In this document: positions 1 to 9,408 of the stretch, one piece after another
How the letters are laid out: every line of letters starts with the position of its first letter
How positions within the stretch are numbered: position 1 is the first letter of the stretch
NCBI GenBank assembly: GCA_044348085.1
Contig: JBIKTM010000002.1
Coordinates: forward strand, 1 to 64,000
Origin: Verrucolacustris sp044348085
GTDB lineage: Bacteria; Verrucomicrobiota; Verrucomicrobiia; Methylacidiphilales; Verrucolacustridaceae
Direction: 5' to 3'
Length of the DNA stretch: 64,000 bases
Made by a program: the position numbers and the translations under genes
Notes under the pieces: model-generated
Told to the model about the DNA's origin: nothing
Database searches by the model: none
What the model saw: the letters and a program-made list of their open reading frames with translations, nothing else

Positions 1-1360
1 TAATCGCCTGCCGAATCCACCATGTCGCATAGGTAGAAAACTTATATCCCCGCCGATACTCAAACTTCTCCACCGCTTTCATCAAACCCATATTGCCCTC
101 TTGAATCAGATCCAAGAAAGAAAGGCCGCGATTCGTGTATTTCTTCGCAATGGAAATGACCAACCGAAGATTAGCCTCCACCATCTCTGTCTTGGCTCGC
201 ATCGCCTTCCTGACCCACTCCCTCAAGTCGCGGTGGTGGGTAAAAAATTCGTCCCGAGACAGACGCGCCCCGTGCTCAATCTCCTCGATCTCCTCTTTGA
301 GTGTTTTTTTACGGCTCTCCTGCTGGCGGCTTCGAGATTTAGACTTATGGATCGACTCCAGCTCCGCACTTTTTTCCTGCAACTGACGGTGCATGTTGTC
401 CGCGACAGCAATAAACTCTTCCAATACTTTCTGTTTAAAGAAAAATTTTACAAAAAGCTTCTCAGCAGCATCCTGCTGTTTGGACAGCTCCTTCAACACC
501 TTGTTTTTGGCAAGAGCAGACTTCGCATCAAACATCTTCGCGTACACCTTGTGGGATTTCTCATGAACGGCATGGAGCTGCTTCACCAGCGTCTTGAGCG
601 CCGTCATGTATTTTTCCCGGCCCTCAATTTTCTTGTCCTGAATCACCCGATCAAACCGTTCGCGGGAATTCAGGAGCTTTTCACCCAGCGAGATGTACTC
701 CTTGGCAACGAAACCAAATTTATGCAAGTGAACGACGGCTCCAATGTCCGACTCTTCAATTCGTTTTGAAATCTCTACTTCTTGTTCTCTCGTCAGCAGG
801 GGGACTTGACCCATCTGGCGCAAATACATCCGGACAGGATCATCCAAGATATCCAGCTTTTCCGGCTTCTCATCCGCGACGACCGCCTCGCTCCCGTCTT
901 CCTCCCGCGGCGCTTTTTTATACCGATCGACTTCGCTTGCTTCAATGACATCGATCTCGAAATTTCTTAGAAAGATGAGTACCGCTTCGACCTGCTCGGG
1001 CTTCGTGACAGTTTCAGGCAAAGCCTCGTGCAAATCATCGTGCGTCAAATAGCCCTGTTCCCGTGCTAATTTGATTAATTCCCGCAAACGCTCCTGCTTT
1101 TCAGGACTTTGCGCCCAAATTCCTACCCCTTGATTTTCCCCAGATCCATTGCCGTTTAGCGCCTCTTTAGCTTCAACCTCTGCGGATGCCAAATCCGCCT
1201 CCGACGGCTCATCTGATTGGATGGGTGGCTCCTCAGGCTTCACTTTGCCCCTCGACCCGCTTAACTTAGGGGCCTTGATCGACTTGCTTTTCGCGACTTT
1301 TTTCACTCGTTTTGGATGGAATTTTGCTCTGGTTTGGGTGTGAGGGTAAACATTAAGCAT
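1..1360 (-). CDS. rpoD: RNA polymerase primary sigma factor RpoD (3' part beyond left edge)
   Basis: Primary sigma-70 factor, which directs RNA polymerase to housekeeping promoters. Reading the minus strand from the ATG at 1360 gives 453 codons without a stop to the window edge. A basic, low-complexity N-terminus is followed by a region 1.1-like stretch (EQGYLTHDDLHEALPE), region 1.2 (DDPVRMYLRQMGQVPLLT), a long charged non-conserved region of about 150-180 residues, then regions 2.1-2.4 (ANLRLVISIAKKYTNRGLS, LIQEGNMGLMKAVEKF, YATWWIRQAI). Regions 3 and 4 lie outside the window. The chosen ATG overlaps the dnaG stop by 8 bp. No strong Shine-Dalgarno is visible, so a later start is possible. 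dnaG-rpoD linkage is classic. The large non-conserved region marks it as a primary sigma factor rather than an alternative one. Confidence 0.95.
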   Translation of the reverse strand, partial: MLNVYPHTQTRAKFHPKRVKKVAKSKSIKAPKLSGSRGKVKPEEPPIQSDEPSEADLASAEVEAKEALNGNGSGENQGVGIWAQSPEKQERLRELIKLAREQGYLTHDDLHEALPETVTKPEQVEAVLIFLRNFEIDVIEASEVDRYKKAPREEDGSEAVVADEKPEKLDILDDPVRMYLRQMGQVPLLTREQEVEISKRIEESDIGAVVHLHKFGFVAKEYISLGEKLLNSRERFDRVIQDKKIEGREKYMTALKTLVKQLHAVHEKSHKVYAKMFDAKSALAKNKVLKELSKQQDAAEKLFVKFFFKQKVLEEFIAVADNMHRQLQEKSAELESIHKSKSRSRQQESRKKTLKEEIEEIEHGARLSRDEFFTHHRDLREWVRKAMRAKTEMVEANLRLVISIAKKYTNRGLSFLDLIQEGNMGLMKAVEKFEYRRGYKFSTYATWWIRQAI

Positions 1361-3209
1361 TAGCTTTGGCTGGCCCTGCTGTCAAACGCGCCCTTCTCTT
1401 AAGCAGTTCTCCCTGCTGGCGAAGTACTTCCACCGCGCTGGCATCACCCGCGGGAAGGGCCCTTAACTTGGCTGACAACCTCTCCGCCTCTCTCCTCAAA
1501 TAATCCCCTTCAAGTCGATTTCCCAGCCCCTCCAGCGCCTTGTCCCAATCCTCCTCCGACGAACGCTCCCATACGCCGGCTTCTAAACCTGTGAGAAAAT
1601 CCTGCTCGTCGGCAACAAGTTGCGGCAAGAGATCCCCTAAGCCCGTCCACATATCGTTCCGATACAGTTCCCGAATCTTCATATACAACTCCTCACCACC
1701 CAGATTTTTTAACCACAACTCATCCACTCGACGCTCCACTTCTGGAAATTTTGACGGTTGCCCTAAAACCAGCAAAAACAGCTCCCGAATCACAGGATGA
1801 ACCTCCAGCGGTTTCGCAATCTGAATCCCCGGCGGATCTTGTCGCTCACTACGCGCCACAATCTTGGCTGTTGCGCTGCGCGACTTCTCGACCTCGTCCA
1901 TCACCAGACTTTCCCCCAACCCCAAACGAGAAGCCGCTCGTGCCACCAAACCCGCACGACTCACCGCGCTGTCGACCATGCTCAAAAGTTTCGCCACCGC
2001 CTCCACCACTCTCCTTCTTCCCGCAGGCGTCGCTCCCTCCTGCTGACTCTGCCAATCCACATAAAAATCTAAAAAATCCACCGCCGCGTCGAGTTTCTCC
2101 CGAAACGCCTCTGCCCCACCCCTTCGAATCAAGGAGTCGGGATCATCCCCCGCCGGCAACCTCACCACTTTGACTCCCAACTCCGCCTTAGCCAACCCGC
2201 CCCAGCCTTGTCCGCCCTCCACCAAAATCCCTCCCAACCTCCCTGCAGCCCGATCCCCCGCGACATCTGCATCCAGACAGATGACAATCTCCTTGGCAAA
2301 ACGGCCGATCAATTTCGCATGCTCCTCGGTAAAGCCCGTGCCCAGCGGAGCAACCGCCTGGAGAAAGCCCGCTGCCTGAGCCCGCAATACATCCAACTGC
2401 CCCTCACAAACAATGGCTCTTCCCTCCTCAGCCATCGCTCTTCGCGCACGATCAAATCCAAACAGGACACGCCCCTTTTTGAAAATCACCGTCTCCGGCG
2501 AATTTATATACTTGGGCTCCTCTGGCGCCGCACCCGCTAAAACCCTCCCGCTAAATGCAATCACACGCCCCCCCTCGTCCACGATGGGAAACATCAATCG
2601 ATTCCGAAATCGGTCGTACACTCGACCCGACTGAGCCCGCAAAGCCACCCCCGACGCAATCATCTCCTCTTCCGTAAAACCGTTTTTCTTTCCCCAATCC
2701 AAAGTCGCAGTCCATGCCGCAGGTGCATACCCCAGCCCAAACCTCGCGATCCACTCCAAAGGTATCTCCCTCTCTTTTAAATAGGCCCGCGCACTCTCCG
2801 CACTCGGATCTTTTGCCAATAAATCTCGCCAGTGAAGAGCCAACGCCGCGTGAATTTGTCGCAGTCGCTCCCGCTCCGCACCGCTCCCCCCATCTCCTCC
2901 TCCCCCGCCCCCTGCCTCTTCCTCTAAATGCACCCCCGCCCGCTCCGCCAAACGCCGAACTGCCGCGGGAAAATCCAACCCCTCCGTCATCATGAGAAAA
3001 CGGAACACATCCCCACCCGTCCCCGTGCTAAAACACTTGAAAAACTGCTTGTCTGGATGCACGTAAAAAGATGGCGTTTTCTCTTTCTTAAAAGGACTCA
3101 AGCCCCGAAAGTTCGACCCCACCCGCTTGAGCTGCACCACGGCCCCAGCCACCTCCACCAGATCACTTGCCCGCCTTACCTTCTCAATCGTTTCTGCAGA
3201 AAACCCCAT
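1353..3209 (-). CDS. dnaG: DNA primase DnaG with degenerate zinc-binding motif
   Basis: Synthesises RNA primers at the replication fork. About 618 aa from the inner ATG at 3209, which has GGAG 4 nt upstream and begins MGFSAETIEKVRRASDLVEV; an in-frame upstream start at 3245 would add only an arginine-rich leader. Visible parts are an N-terminal zinc-domain fold, a TOPRIM core (VCEGQLDVL, LDADVAGDRA) and a C-terminal helicase-binding-like helical tail. The N-terminal domain reads LSPFKKEKTPSF ... KCFSTGTGGD. In the E. coli arrangement the ligands are Cys40, His43, Cys61 and Cys64; here three of the four positions are Ser, Lys and Thr, leaving only one Cys. The catalytic TOPRIM acidic residues appear intact, so the protein should be active. 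It is cotranscribed with and overlaps rpoD. Confidence 0.95.
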   Translation of the reverse strand: MGFSAETIEKVRRASDLVEVAGAVVQLKRVGSNFRGLSPFKKEKTPSFYVHPDKQFFKCFSTGTGGDVFRFLMMTEGLDFPAAVRRLAERAGVHLEEEAGGGGGGDGGSGAERERLRQIHAALALHWRDLLAKDPSAESARAYLKEREIPLEWIARFGLGYAPAAWTATLDWGKKNGFTEEEMIASGVALRAQSGRVYDRFRNRLMFPIVDEGGRVIAFSGRVLAGAAPEEPKYINSPETVIFKKGRVLFGFDRARRAMAEEGRAIVCEGQLDVLRAQAAGFLQAVAPLGTGFTEEHAKLIGRFAKEIVICLDADVAGDRAAGRLGGILVEGGQGWGGLAKAELGVKVVRLPAGDDPDSLIRRGGAEAFREKLDAAVDFLDFYVDWQSQQEGATPAGRRRVVEAVAKLLSMVDSAVSRAGLVARAASRLGLGESLVMDEVEKSRSATAKIVARSERQDPPGIQIAKPLEVHPVIRELFLLVLGQPSKFPEVERRVDELWLKNLGGEELYMKIRELYRNDMWTGLGDLLPQLVADEQDFLTGLEAGVWERSSEEDWDKALEGLGNRLEGDYLRREAERLSAKLRALPAGDASAVEVLRQQGELLKRRARLTAGPAKANA

Positions 3210-3298
3210 AGATCTCCGTTCTCTCCTCCTCCCGCCAGCCCGCAAGCCTTTACCCCCCAGTTGCTGAACGCCCCCCTTTCCTGCATCTTAATAACTTC

Positions 3299-4420
3299 GT
3301 GAACTCAACTTTCAACTATCCCTCCCTTCTCTCCGCACTTCTCTCCGTGCTCATTCTTTCCCCATGCCTATTTGCCCAAACTCCGTCCACCCAATCTCGA
3401 GTCGCTGTGATCGAAGATCCCTCCCTCCTGACGAATTTCGATCCCAAGCCCGACCGCATCAAAACCGCCATCTCGGCCCTCCTCACCACCCTGACTGAAA
3501 AATCAACCCCTTCCGAGGCTTGGCAAGCGCTGGGAATTAGCCCCGACGATATCGTGGCTGTCAAAGTTACGGCACGGGGTGACCCAAGAACTGGAACACG
3601 CAGGGAGGTGGCCGATGCCGTCGCCGCGAGTCTGATCGCTGCTGGCGTCAAACCCGACCAAATTACCCTCTGGGACAAGCGCGAAGTCGATATGACCAAG
3701 TCAGGATATCCCATCCGGCAAGAGCCCAATAAAGTTCAAGTTCGCGCAATCATCGCCTCCGCAGCTTCCGATATTCCAGGGCTCGGTTTTGATCCCGACT
3801 GTACCCCGTACTTTAACCCCACCATGGGACAACTCATTTATGGCGACCTGAAATTTCAACCCTCCTTAATGGACGGTTTGCCCCTCAGCTCTGGTGGTTC
3901 AGGCTCCAACTCCGATAAAATTCCGTACTGGTCCTACTTCACAAAGCTCATCACCCCGAAACAGGTCAAAGTGGTGAATATAGGCTCGATGACCAGTGAT
4001 CCCGACGTGGGAATCTACGGTTGCTGCATCTCCCTCGCGTTGGGCAGCGTGGACAATTCCCGCCGCCTTCTAAAGCCCAATGCCGACCAAGACACTACCG
4101 TGGGCGATATCCTTATGTCCGATCCCCTTCTCAAACCTAAAACCGTTCTCCACATCTCAGACGGGCTCATTGTGAAATTCGCGGGAGGCAAAGAGTTTGA
4201 TGCCAACTACTCCTATACCCCTGGCCTTCTGCTCGCATCGACCGATCCGGTTGCCATGGATGTTTTAGCCCTTGCTCGTTTTGAAAAGAAACGGCTCGAC
4301 CCAGGGGTGGGGATTCCTCCTATTCCAAAAATTGGCAAAGTGCCTCACCTCGAAGGGGCCGCCCTCATTGGCGCAGGCACATCGAACCTGGAAAAGATCC
4401 AAATCTTGCCCGCGAAATAA
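3299..4420 (+). CDS. Secreted DUF362-domain protein
   Basis: 373 aa starting at GTG, with a signal peptide (hydrophobic stretch LLSALLSVLILSPCLFAQ, cleavage probably after AQT). The mature part has features of the DUF362 family, some members of which sit near iron-sulfur or corrinoid enzymes: IVAVKVTARGDPRTGTR, AAGVKPDQITLWDKRE and a C-terminal STDPVAMDVLALARFE. The family's reaction is not established and I see no ferredoxin-type cysteine motif; the cysteines are few. It stands alone on the + strand between dnaG (divergent) and ndk (convergent). Start choice is uncertain because no clear Shine-Dalgarno precedes the GTG. Confidence 0.7.
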   Translation: MNSTFNYPSLLSALLSVLILSPCLFAQTPSTQSRVAVIEDPSLLTNFDPKPDRIKTAISALLTTLTEKSTPSEAWQALGISPDDIVAVKVTARGDPRTGTRREVADAVAASLIAAGVKPDQITLWDKREVDMTKSGYPIRQEPNKVQVRAIIASAASDIPGLGFDPDCTPYFNPTMGQLIYGDLKFQPSLMDGLPLSSGGSGSNSDKIPYWSYFTKLITPKQVKVVNIGSMTSDPDVGIYGCCISLALGSVDNSRRLLKPNADQDTTVGDILMSDPLLKPKTVLHISDGLIVKFAGGKEFDANYSYTPGLLLASTDPVAMDVLALARFEKKRLDPGVGIPPIPKIGKVPHLEGAALIGAGTSNLEKIQILPAK

Positions 4421-4442
4421 ATCCGCGCCCGCTTCGATTCGG

Positions 4443-4868
4443 CTAAACTTTAGGATCGGTAGATCCAAAGAACCTACGCAACTCCGCCTGCGCGGTCTCG
4501 GCCGAGTCCGAAGCATGCAACACATTATGCATCTTATCTTTTCCTAAATCCCCGCGGATCGTTCCCTTAGGCGCCTTGGTGCTGTCCGTTGGCCCTAAAA
4601 GATCTCGCACCTTCGCAATCGCATTCTCTCCAGCCAAGGCGACCGCAACCACAGGTCCTGAGGACATAAACTGCTCGATCTCGGGAAAGAAAGGGAGCTG
4701 CGCCAAATGAGCATAGTGCTCTTTCAATAAAGGCCCGTTCAAACGCAACATCCTGCAATTGATGATTTTTAATCCAGCCTTCTCCAAACGATGCAGAACC
4801 TCTCCCGTTAGCCCTTCAGCTACCGCGTCGGGTTTCACTAGAATCAATGTCATTTCATGCTGTTTCAT
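4443..4868 (-). CDS. ndk: Nucleoside diphosphate kinase
   Basis: Transfers the gamma-phosphate of ATP to nucleoside diphosphates through a phosphohistidine. 141 aa, the usual length. The start MKQHEMTLILVKPDAV is preceded by GGGAGGAT at a good distance. The active-site histidine lies in NVLHASDSAETA, matching the family pattern NxxHxSDS. The start lies one base beyond the stop of the upstream O-antigen-ligase-like gene, so the two are probably translationally coupled. It is the last gene of the run that begins near rpmH. The 3' end is convergent with the DUF362 gene, with only 22 bp between them. Confidence 0.97.
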   Translation of the reverse strand: MKQHEMTLILVKPDAVAEGLTGEVLHRLEKAGLKIINCRMLRLNGPLLKEHYAHLAQLPFFPEIEQFMSSGPVVAVALAGENAIAKVRDLLGPTDSTKAPKGTIRGDLGKDKMHNVLHASDSAETAQAELRRFFGSTDPKV

Positions 4869-4869
4869 A

Positions 4870-6912
4870 CTAATCCTCCCTTGGGTTGAACCTCTTAACC
4901 TGCCGAGTTCCTCCCCCTTTCGCAATCAGCTCTTTTACCCGAGCCAACATCTCCTTCGCTTCAGCCGTCGCATCTTTTTCCGCCCCATCTCCAGGACGAA
5001 CCATGCCAGGCACTGAAATCGCCTTTTCAAACTGCTCTTGGGCAGCCAGCAGGTTTCCTCTTCGCCAAAGATGATTGCCGTAGCTTACGTGAAAAAACTT
5101 TCCGTTAGGACGATTCTGAATCCCTAGCTGGTAGAGGACTTCCGCTTCTGAGAATTTGCCTTGTAGATCCAGAACGCTTGCGCGTCTCACATAGTAAACA
5201 TCATCCTTGGGGCTTCGCTCTTCTGCTCTTCGATACCAAAGAATTGCCGCCTCAGAATAGCGGTCCAACTTCTCCTTACGCTCCGCCACTGCAGTCGCAC
5301 TAGGAGCAGGTGGCTTAAAATAAACCTCGATGAGCTTAAGGCGATAGGCGTCACCCATGGTTTCCGCAAAAACAGGAGATCGCGAATCCCACCGCTCTCC
5401 CTCTTGCCCCGCTTTTTCAAGCGCCTCATCCGAAAGCTTGGCAGCCTCCGCAGCCTTCTCTGGAACGGATCTCCAACCTGCCCAAGTCTTCCAGCCGTAC
5501 ACTGCGCTTACCCCTGCAAGAACCAGTGCCAAAGAAGCCAGGACACCATTCAACAATTTTGCATGCACCATCCCTCGCTCTCGCCAAACTGTCGTGGTTG
5601 CAATTCCAAGCAGCAGGAAGGAGGAGATCGCTGTAGCTGGAATGTGATAATTAAAATCCACAAACGCGTGAGCTAACATCGCTGCTCCCACAGACCACCC
5701 TAGGCCGGTACAAAGATCCGCTGGAGTATCCCTCTCTCGACTTTTGCTCCGATGCCAAAGGAAAATGCCTAGATAAATCCAGAAGAGCGCTACAAAAAAG
5801 AATCCCACTGCGCCATAATCACACAGCGTGTTTACGTAGTCGTTGTGTGTATACACGGTTCGCGTTCCCTTGTCCCAGGTCGGCCATCGCAGATGCTCAA
5901 GATCAAAGCTTCCCGGACCATGCCCAAGCCATGGCGACTGTTTCCAAATCTCAATTCCGTTTAGTGCTAGCTCGATTCGGAAATCTCCATCCCCGCTTCG
6001 TAGCCGCCCCCAACCCTCCCCTTTCTTTCCCATCATATTTTCCCACCGCTCCATGATCTTCTCGTCACTTCGTGCTAGTCCTATCCCCCCCACCAAACCC
6101 CCGCCTACCACCAATAGGATCACAATTCTGCCTGCCCAGTTCAAAGGCCCCCGCCGCAACCAGCGCATGAGCCATAGCCCGCTTCCCGCCATCCATGCCA
6201 AAAAACTTCCACGCGAAATCGAAAACGCCACCCCCATCGAACTCGCCAAAGCACTCCAGCCTGCCAGCAAACGCGCCAGCCAAGGGCAACCAGGCCAAGC
6301 CATCAGGGTGAATGCCGCCAAAGTCGCTTGGACTAGATAATTTCCAAAGTGATTCGGACACCCAAAGGTCCCCGACATTCTTGCCTCATAATCGGGTCGC
6401 GGCACCATTTCCCAGCCCAAAATCGGCACAGGACCGATCGGATAGACCCCCACCCGAAAGTGTAAAAAACCATACACCTCTGTGATCGAAGCCACCGCTA
6501 GAAACCATCCCAAGATCCAAGGAACGATTTTACGACCTCCCAACTGATGGCGGACGGATAAAAATACCGCGCCATACATCGACGCCCATAACCACTCTAC
6601 ACGGGCGAAATATTCGCACGGAGCCCTCAAAGTCGCCCATCCCGCGTAGGCTAAAAAAAGAAAGATAGGAACGTCCATCCAACCGATCACCCTTCTTCCA
6701 CTTTGCCATCCCTCGACGGCACGAAGAGCGAGGCAAACCCACAATCCTGCTGAAACCAGAAAAGCGGGCCCCGCAAATGCTCTCCGAGCCCCCCCCAAAT
6801 ACAATCCGCTCGCCGTCACCAACGCCAAAAGAAATACCCATGCCAACACGGCTAGCCCCCGACTCGCCCAAGATTCCCAAGGCAGGGATTTCTCCTCCTG
6901 CCCAGCGTGCAT
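4870..6912 (-). CDS. O-antigen ligase/polymerase-like (Wzy/WaaL) membrane protein with C-terminal TPR
   Basis: 680 aa. The N-terminal 450 residues hold about 10-12 hydrophobic segments. The loop between them carries features of the PF04932 family: GTFGCPNHFGNYLV, AFSISRGSFLAW, LGHGPGSF and HNDYVNTLCDYGAVG. The C-terminal 200 residues are soluble, with TPR-like helices (AILWYRRAEERSPKDDVYY, AEVLYQLGIQNRPN, NLLAAQEQFEKAI). The protein probably joins or polymerises polysaccharide units at the periplasmic face. Fusion of Wzy/WaaL with TPRs is common in bacteria, but acceptor and substrate cannot be told from sequence. It starts 8 nt after the jag stop with AGGA upstream, so it is part of the rpmH-yidC transcript, an unusual place for such a gene. 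Confidence 0.85.
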   Translation of the reverse strand: MHAGQEEKSLPWESWASRGLAVLAWVFLLALVTASGLYLGGARRAFAGPAFLVSAGLWVCLALRAVEGWQSGRRVIGWMDVPIFLFLAYAGWATLRAPCEYFARVEWLWASMYGAVFLSVRHQLGGRKIVPWILGWFLAVASITEVYGFLHFRVGVYPIGPVPILGWEMVPRPDYEARMSGTFGCPNHFGNYLVQATLAAFTLMAWPGCPWLARLLAGWSALASSMGVAFSISRGSFLAWMAGSGLWLMRWLRRGPLNWAGRIVILLVVGGGLVGGIGLARSDEKIMERWENMMGKKGEGWGRLRSGDGDFRIELALNGIEIWKQSPWLGHGPGSFDLEHLRWPTWDKGTRTVYTHNDYVNTLCDYGAVGFFFVALFWIYLGIFLWHRSKSRERDTPADLCTGLGWSVGAAMLAHAFVDFNYHIPATAISSFLLLGIATTTVWRERGMVHAKLLNGVLASLALVLAGVSAVYGWKTWAGWRSVPEKAAEAAKLSDEALEKAGQEGERWDSRSPVFAETMGDAYRLKLIEVYFKPPAPSATAVAERKEKLDRYSEAAILWYRRAEERSPKDDVYYVRRASVLDLQGKFSEAEVLYQLGIQNRPNGKFFHVSYGNHLWRRGNLLAAQEQFEKAISVPGMVRPGDGAEKDATAEAKEMLARVKELIAKGGGTRQVKRFNPRED

Positions 6913-6920
6913 ATTCCTGC

Positions 6921-7394
6921 TCAGGCTTTGGCCGGTCGTCTCGGTCGAACCCGAATCCGCTTCAAACGGGACGGGCTCTCCGGACTCACCGTCTCCACCT
7001 GTGGGTCATCCCGGAAAGCTTGATGGATGATCCTGCGTTCATACGCATTCATCGGAGGCAACTCAACTGTCTCTCCCGAGGTCCGCACCCTCTCCACCAT
7101 CTCCCGTATTTCCGCCAACAAGCCGGCCTCCTGCTCTTTTCTGAAGTTCTCCACATCCACAATCACGCGGGGTGCGGGCTCCTCTCCCCGGGCCAACATT
7201 CGATTCAGTAAAAACTGCAAATCATCCACCGTCTCCCCATCCCTTCCGATCAATCGCACAGGATTTTGCATCCTCACATGCAACACGTTGTCATCACCTC
7301 GCTTCTCCTCCTCGAGCGTGAATGCAAAGCCCAAGTGTCCCAGCATATTTTCCAGTAATTCCCGTGCTCCTTGAGGTGCGGCTGTGGCGCTCAT
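6921..7394 (-). CDS. jag: KhpB/Jag-type RNA-binding protein (KH-R3H)
   Basis: 157 aa, starting MSATAAPQGARELLEN at an ATG that overlaps the yidC stop (ATGA). A KH-type domain (NPVRLIGRDGETVDDLQFL, roughly residues 45-75) is followed by an R3H domain (LPPMNAYERRIIHQAF, residues 115-150) and an arginine-rich tail. The N-terminal Jag_N domain found in Firmicutes homologues is absent. KhpB/Jag proteins bind RNA and in Gram-positives are tied to cell elongation. The position directly after yidC is the conserved one, so the assignment is firm even though the molecular role in this group is not known. Confidence 0.92.
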   Translation of the reverse strand: MSATAAPQGARELLENMLGHLGFAFTLEEEKRGDDNVLHVRMQNPVRLIGRDGETVDDLQFLLNRMLARGEEPAPRVIVDVENFRKEQEAGLLAEIREMVERVRTSGETVELPPMNAYERRIIHQAFRDDPQVETVSPESPSRLKRIRVRPRRPAKA

Positions 7395-9175
7395 TTTCTC
7401 CCCCACATTCCGCCCTTCCAACGACCTCTCTTGACTAAATCCACAGGCTTTGCGGCTTTCTCCAACTTGGGCATGGGTTGGCGAAGGTTGTACATCAGCT
7501 GACCAATGGATAGGAAGTTTTGCACGGTCCAGTACAAAGATAGTGCCGAACTGAAATTATAGCAAAACACTAACATAATCACGGGCATCAACTTCATCAT
7601 CTTGGCACCAGGATTATCTACCCCCTGAGGTTGAGGCGTCAGATGCATGCTCCAAACCATCGCGGCCGTCATAATTAAGGGCATCGGGTTGATCGGAATC
7701 CCTAAGCCGGGCAAATACCCGATCGTGTCTGGGCGAGACAAATCGTGAATCCAAAGGAAAGCTTGCCCCCGCAACTCCACAGAACTTAACAGCATGTAGT
7801 AGAACCCTAAAAATACGGGCATCTGAATCAGCATCGGAAGGCAACCTCCCAACGGATTTACTCCATAATCCCGATAGAGTTTCATCATCTCACCGTTCAG
7901 CTTGGTCGGCTCCTCTTTATATTTTTCCTGAATCTCCTTCAATTTTGGGGCCAAAATCTGCATTTTTTTCATGCTTTGATTCGCCTTCGCTTGAGGCACC
8001 CAAAGAATGGCCTTTAGTAAAATCGTCAGGATCACAATCGACCAACCGTAACTTCCCACAACCTTCTCGATGGTGTTCATGACTAAAAGCAGAGGCCGGC
8101 TCACAATTCCCATCCAACCAAACTCCATCACCTCGTCTTCCCCCTGAGCCAAGCGACGGAGTCGCCAATCCTCCTTCGGCCCTGCATACAATCCAAACCG
8201 CCGAATATTTTTACCCCCCGCCACAAGATCAAACCCCGACAACTTAATCCACGTCTCAATCGCGCCCACTGCTCCTCCTCCATCCCGCATTTTCTGCCCG
8301 CTCAATTCCACCTTACGAGCCTCAGCCCCATTGGCAGGCGAGTCTTGAGCCGTCAATACCACCGCAAAAAACTGGCTCTTGGCGGCCACCCATTTGACTG
8401 ATCGATCCTCTCGACTCGTCACCAACTCCTTGCCCTTTTGCGGGAAGAGAAACATGAACCGTGAATCAATGAATTCGGGTAATTTATGCGTCGTGTAGGT
8501 GCCATCCGTTGTAAACCAACCCGTTCCTACATATGCCTCCTCCTCGGCTCGCAAATAGACAGGCGCCCCCACCCCTGCAGACAATGCATACGCAGGTAAA
8601 GCGACGGGTACGCCCCCACGATTTTCCACCTCTTGCGTAAAACTTACATCGTACTCCCCCGATAACCGGAAAGTTCTCCGAATGAATACTTCACCCCCCA
8701 CCTTCGCAGGAGCCACAAAAACAACCTCGCTCGGGTCCGCTTTTTCCAGACTCCATGCCAACCCTTCTCCTGGAGGCGTCCACCCTCGTAATTCAAAAAC
8801 CGCATCCGGAGATCCTAGGTTTAGCCTTACCTTCTCTTCCCCCTCCGCTGCGTGCTCAAGCAACACCATCTCACGGATACCTCCACCCCATGTGGTCAAA
8901 ACCAATCGTAGGGTCTTGTTTTCTAAAATTCCTGTTTGCTCTGCCCCGGTCCTTGTCACAGATCCAGGAGCTAATGTTTCTTTGGGGGTTAGAATCGAAT
9001 CAGGAGTAGGGACTGATTTCTCAGGGCGAGTGACCGCATTTGTTTCTCCCGAAACCAGCTTCTTTTGAGGAGCAGGCGGGTAGAAGTGAGCCACAATTTT
9101 CGGATAGAGAAGAAGAAGTAAAAAACAGGCTCCCGCCGCAATCCAAGACTTTCGATCCATTCCACCCTTTTTCAT
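7391..9175 (-). CDS. yidC: Membrane protein insertase YidC
   Basis: Inserts and folds inner-membrane proteins, alone or with Sec. 594 aa from the ATG at 9175, which overlaps the yidD stop (ATGA) and has GAAGGAG just upstream; an in-frame start at 9223 is less likely. The N-terminal TM (WIAAGACFLLLLLYPKIVA) is followed by a large periplasmic P1 beta domain (residues ~50-340) and the conserved five-TM core: WSIVILTILLKAILWV, MQILAPKLKEIQEKYK, YGVNPLGGCLPMLIQMPVF and MKLMPVIMLVFCYNFSSALSLYW. The N-terminal TM with a P1 domain is the Gram-negative form. Confidence 0.97.
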   Translation of the reverse strand: MKKGGMDRKSWIAAGACFLLLLLYPKIVAHFYPPAPQKKLVSGETNAVTRPEKSVPTPDSILTPKETLAPGSVTRTGAEQTGILENKTLRLVLTTWGGGIREMVLLEHAAEGEEKVRLNLGSPDAVFELRGWTPPGEGLAWSLEKADPSEVVFVAPAKVGGEVFIRRTFRLSGEYDVSFTQEVENRGGVPVALPAYALSAGVGAPVYLRAEEEAYVGTGWFTTDGTYTTHKLPEFIDSRFMFLFPQKGKELVTSREDRSVKWVAAKSQFFAVVLTAQDSPANGAEARKVELSGQKMRDGGGAVGAIETWIKLSGFDLVAGGKNIRRFGLYAGPKEDWRLRRLAQGEDEVMEFGWMGIVSRPLLLVMNTIEKVVGSYGWSIVILTILLKAILWVPQAKANQSMKKMQILAPKLKEIQEKYKEEPTKLNGEMMKLYRDYGVNPLGGCLPMLIQMPVFLGFYYMLLSSVELRGQAFLWIHDLSRPDTIGYLPGLGIPINPMPLIMTAAMVWSMHLTPQPQGVDNPGAKMMKLMPVIMLVFCYNFSSALSLYWTVQNFLSIGQLMYNLRQPMPKLEKAAKPVDLVKRGRWKGGMWGRK

Positions 9176-9408
9176 GCGCACTCCTTCACCGGATCCCAAC
9201 CCGACCGACCCCACGGATGACATCGTATAACCCGAGCGAAGGCCAATCTCACACCCCGAAGCACCCCGTACCTCTCAATTGCCTCCTCCGTATACGCCGA
9301 ACAAGTCGGATGAAAACGACAACACGGCCCTGCGCCGCCCAAAAGACTTCTCCAAAAAGGAGCCATAGCTCGCTGAATCCGAATGAGAAAAAGGAAAAAC
9401 TGTTTCAT
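9172..9408 (-). CDS. yidD: Membrane protein insertion efficiency factor YidD
   Basis: Small membrane-associated protein of 78 aa that helps YidC-dependent insertion. The family signature is clear: CCRFHPTCSAYTEEAIERYG and HPWGRSGWDPVKE. The start MKQFFLFL overlaps the rnpA stop as ATGA, and the stop overlaps the yidC ATG in the same way, so the order rnpA-yidD-yidC is translationally linked. Confidence 0.95.
   Translation of the reverse strand: MKQFFLFLIRIQRAMAPFWRSLLGGAGPCCRFHPTCSAYTEEAIERYGVLRGVRLAFARVIRCHPWGRSGWDPVKECA

Noticed and set aside
101..769. A 222-codon + strand frame over rpoD
   Set aside because: It is the complement of the rpoD region 1.2-2.1, which runs open to the left edge on the minus strand with clear sigma-70 motifs.
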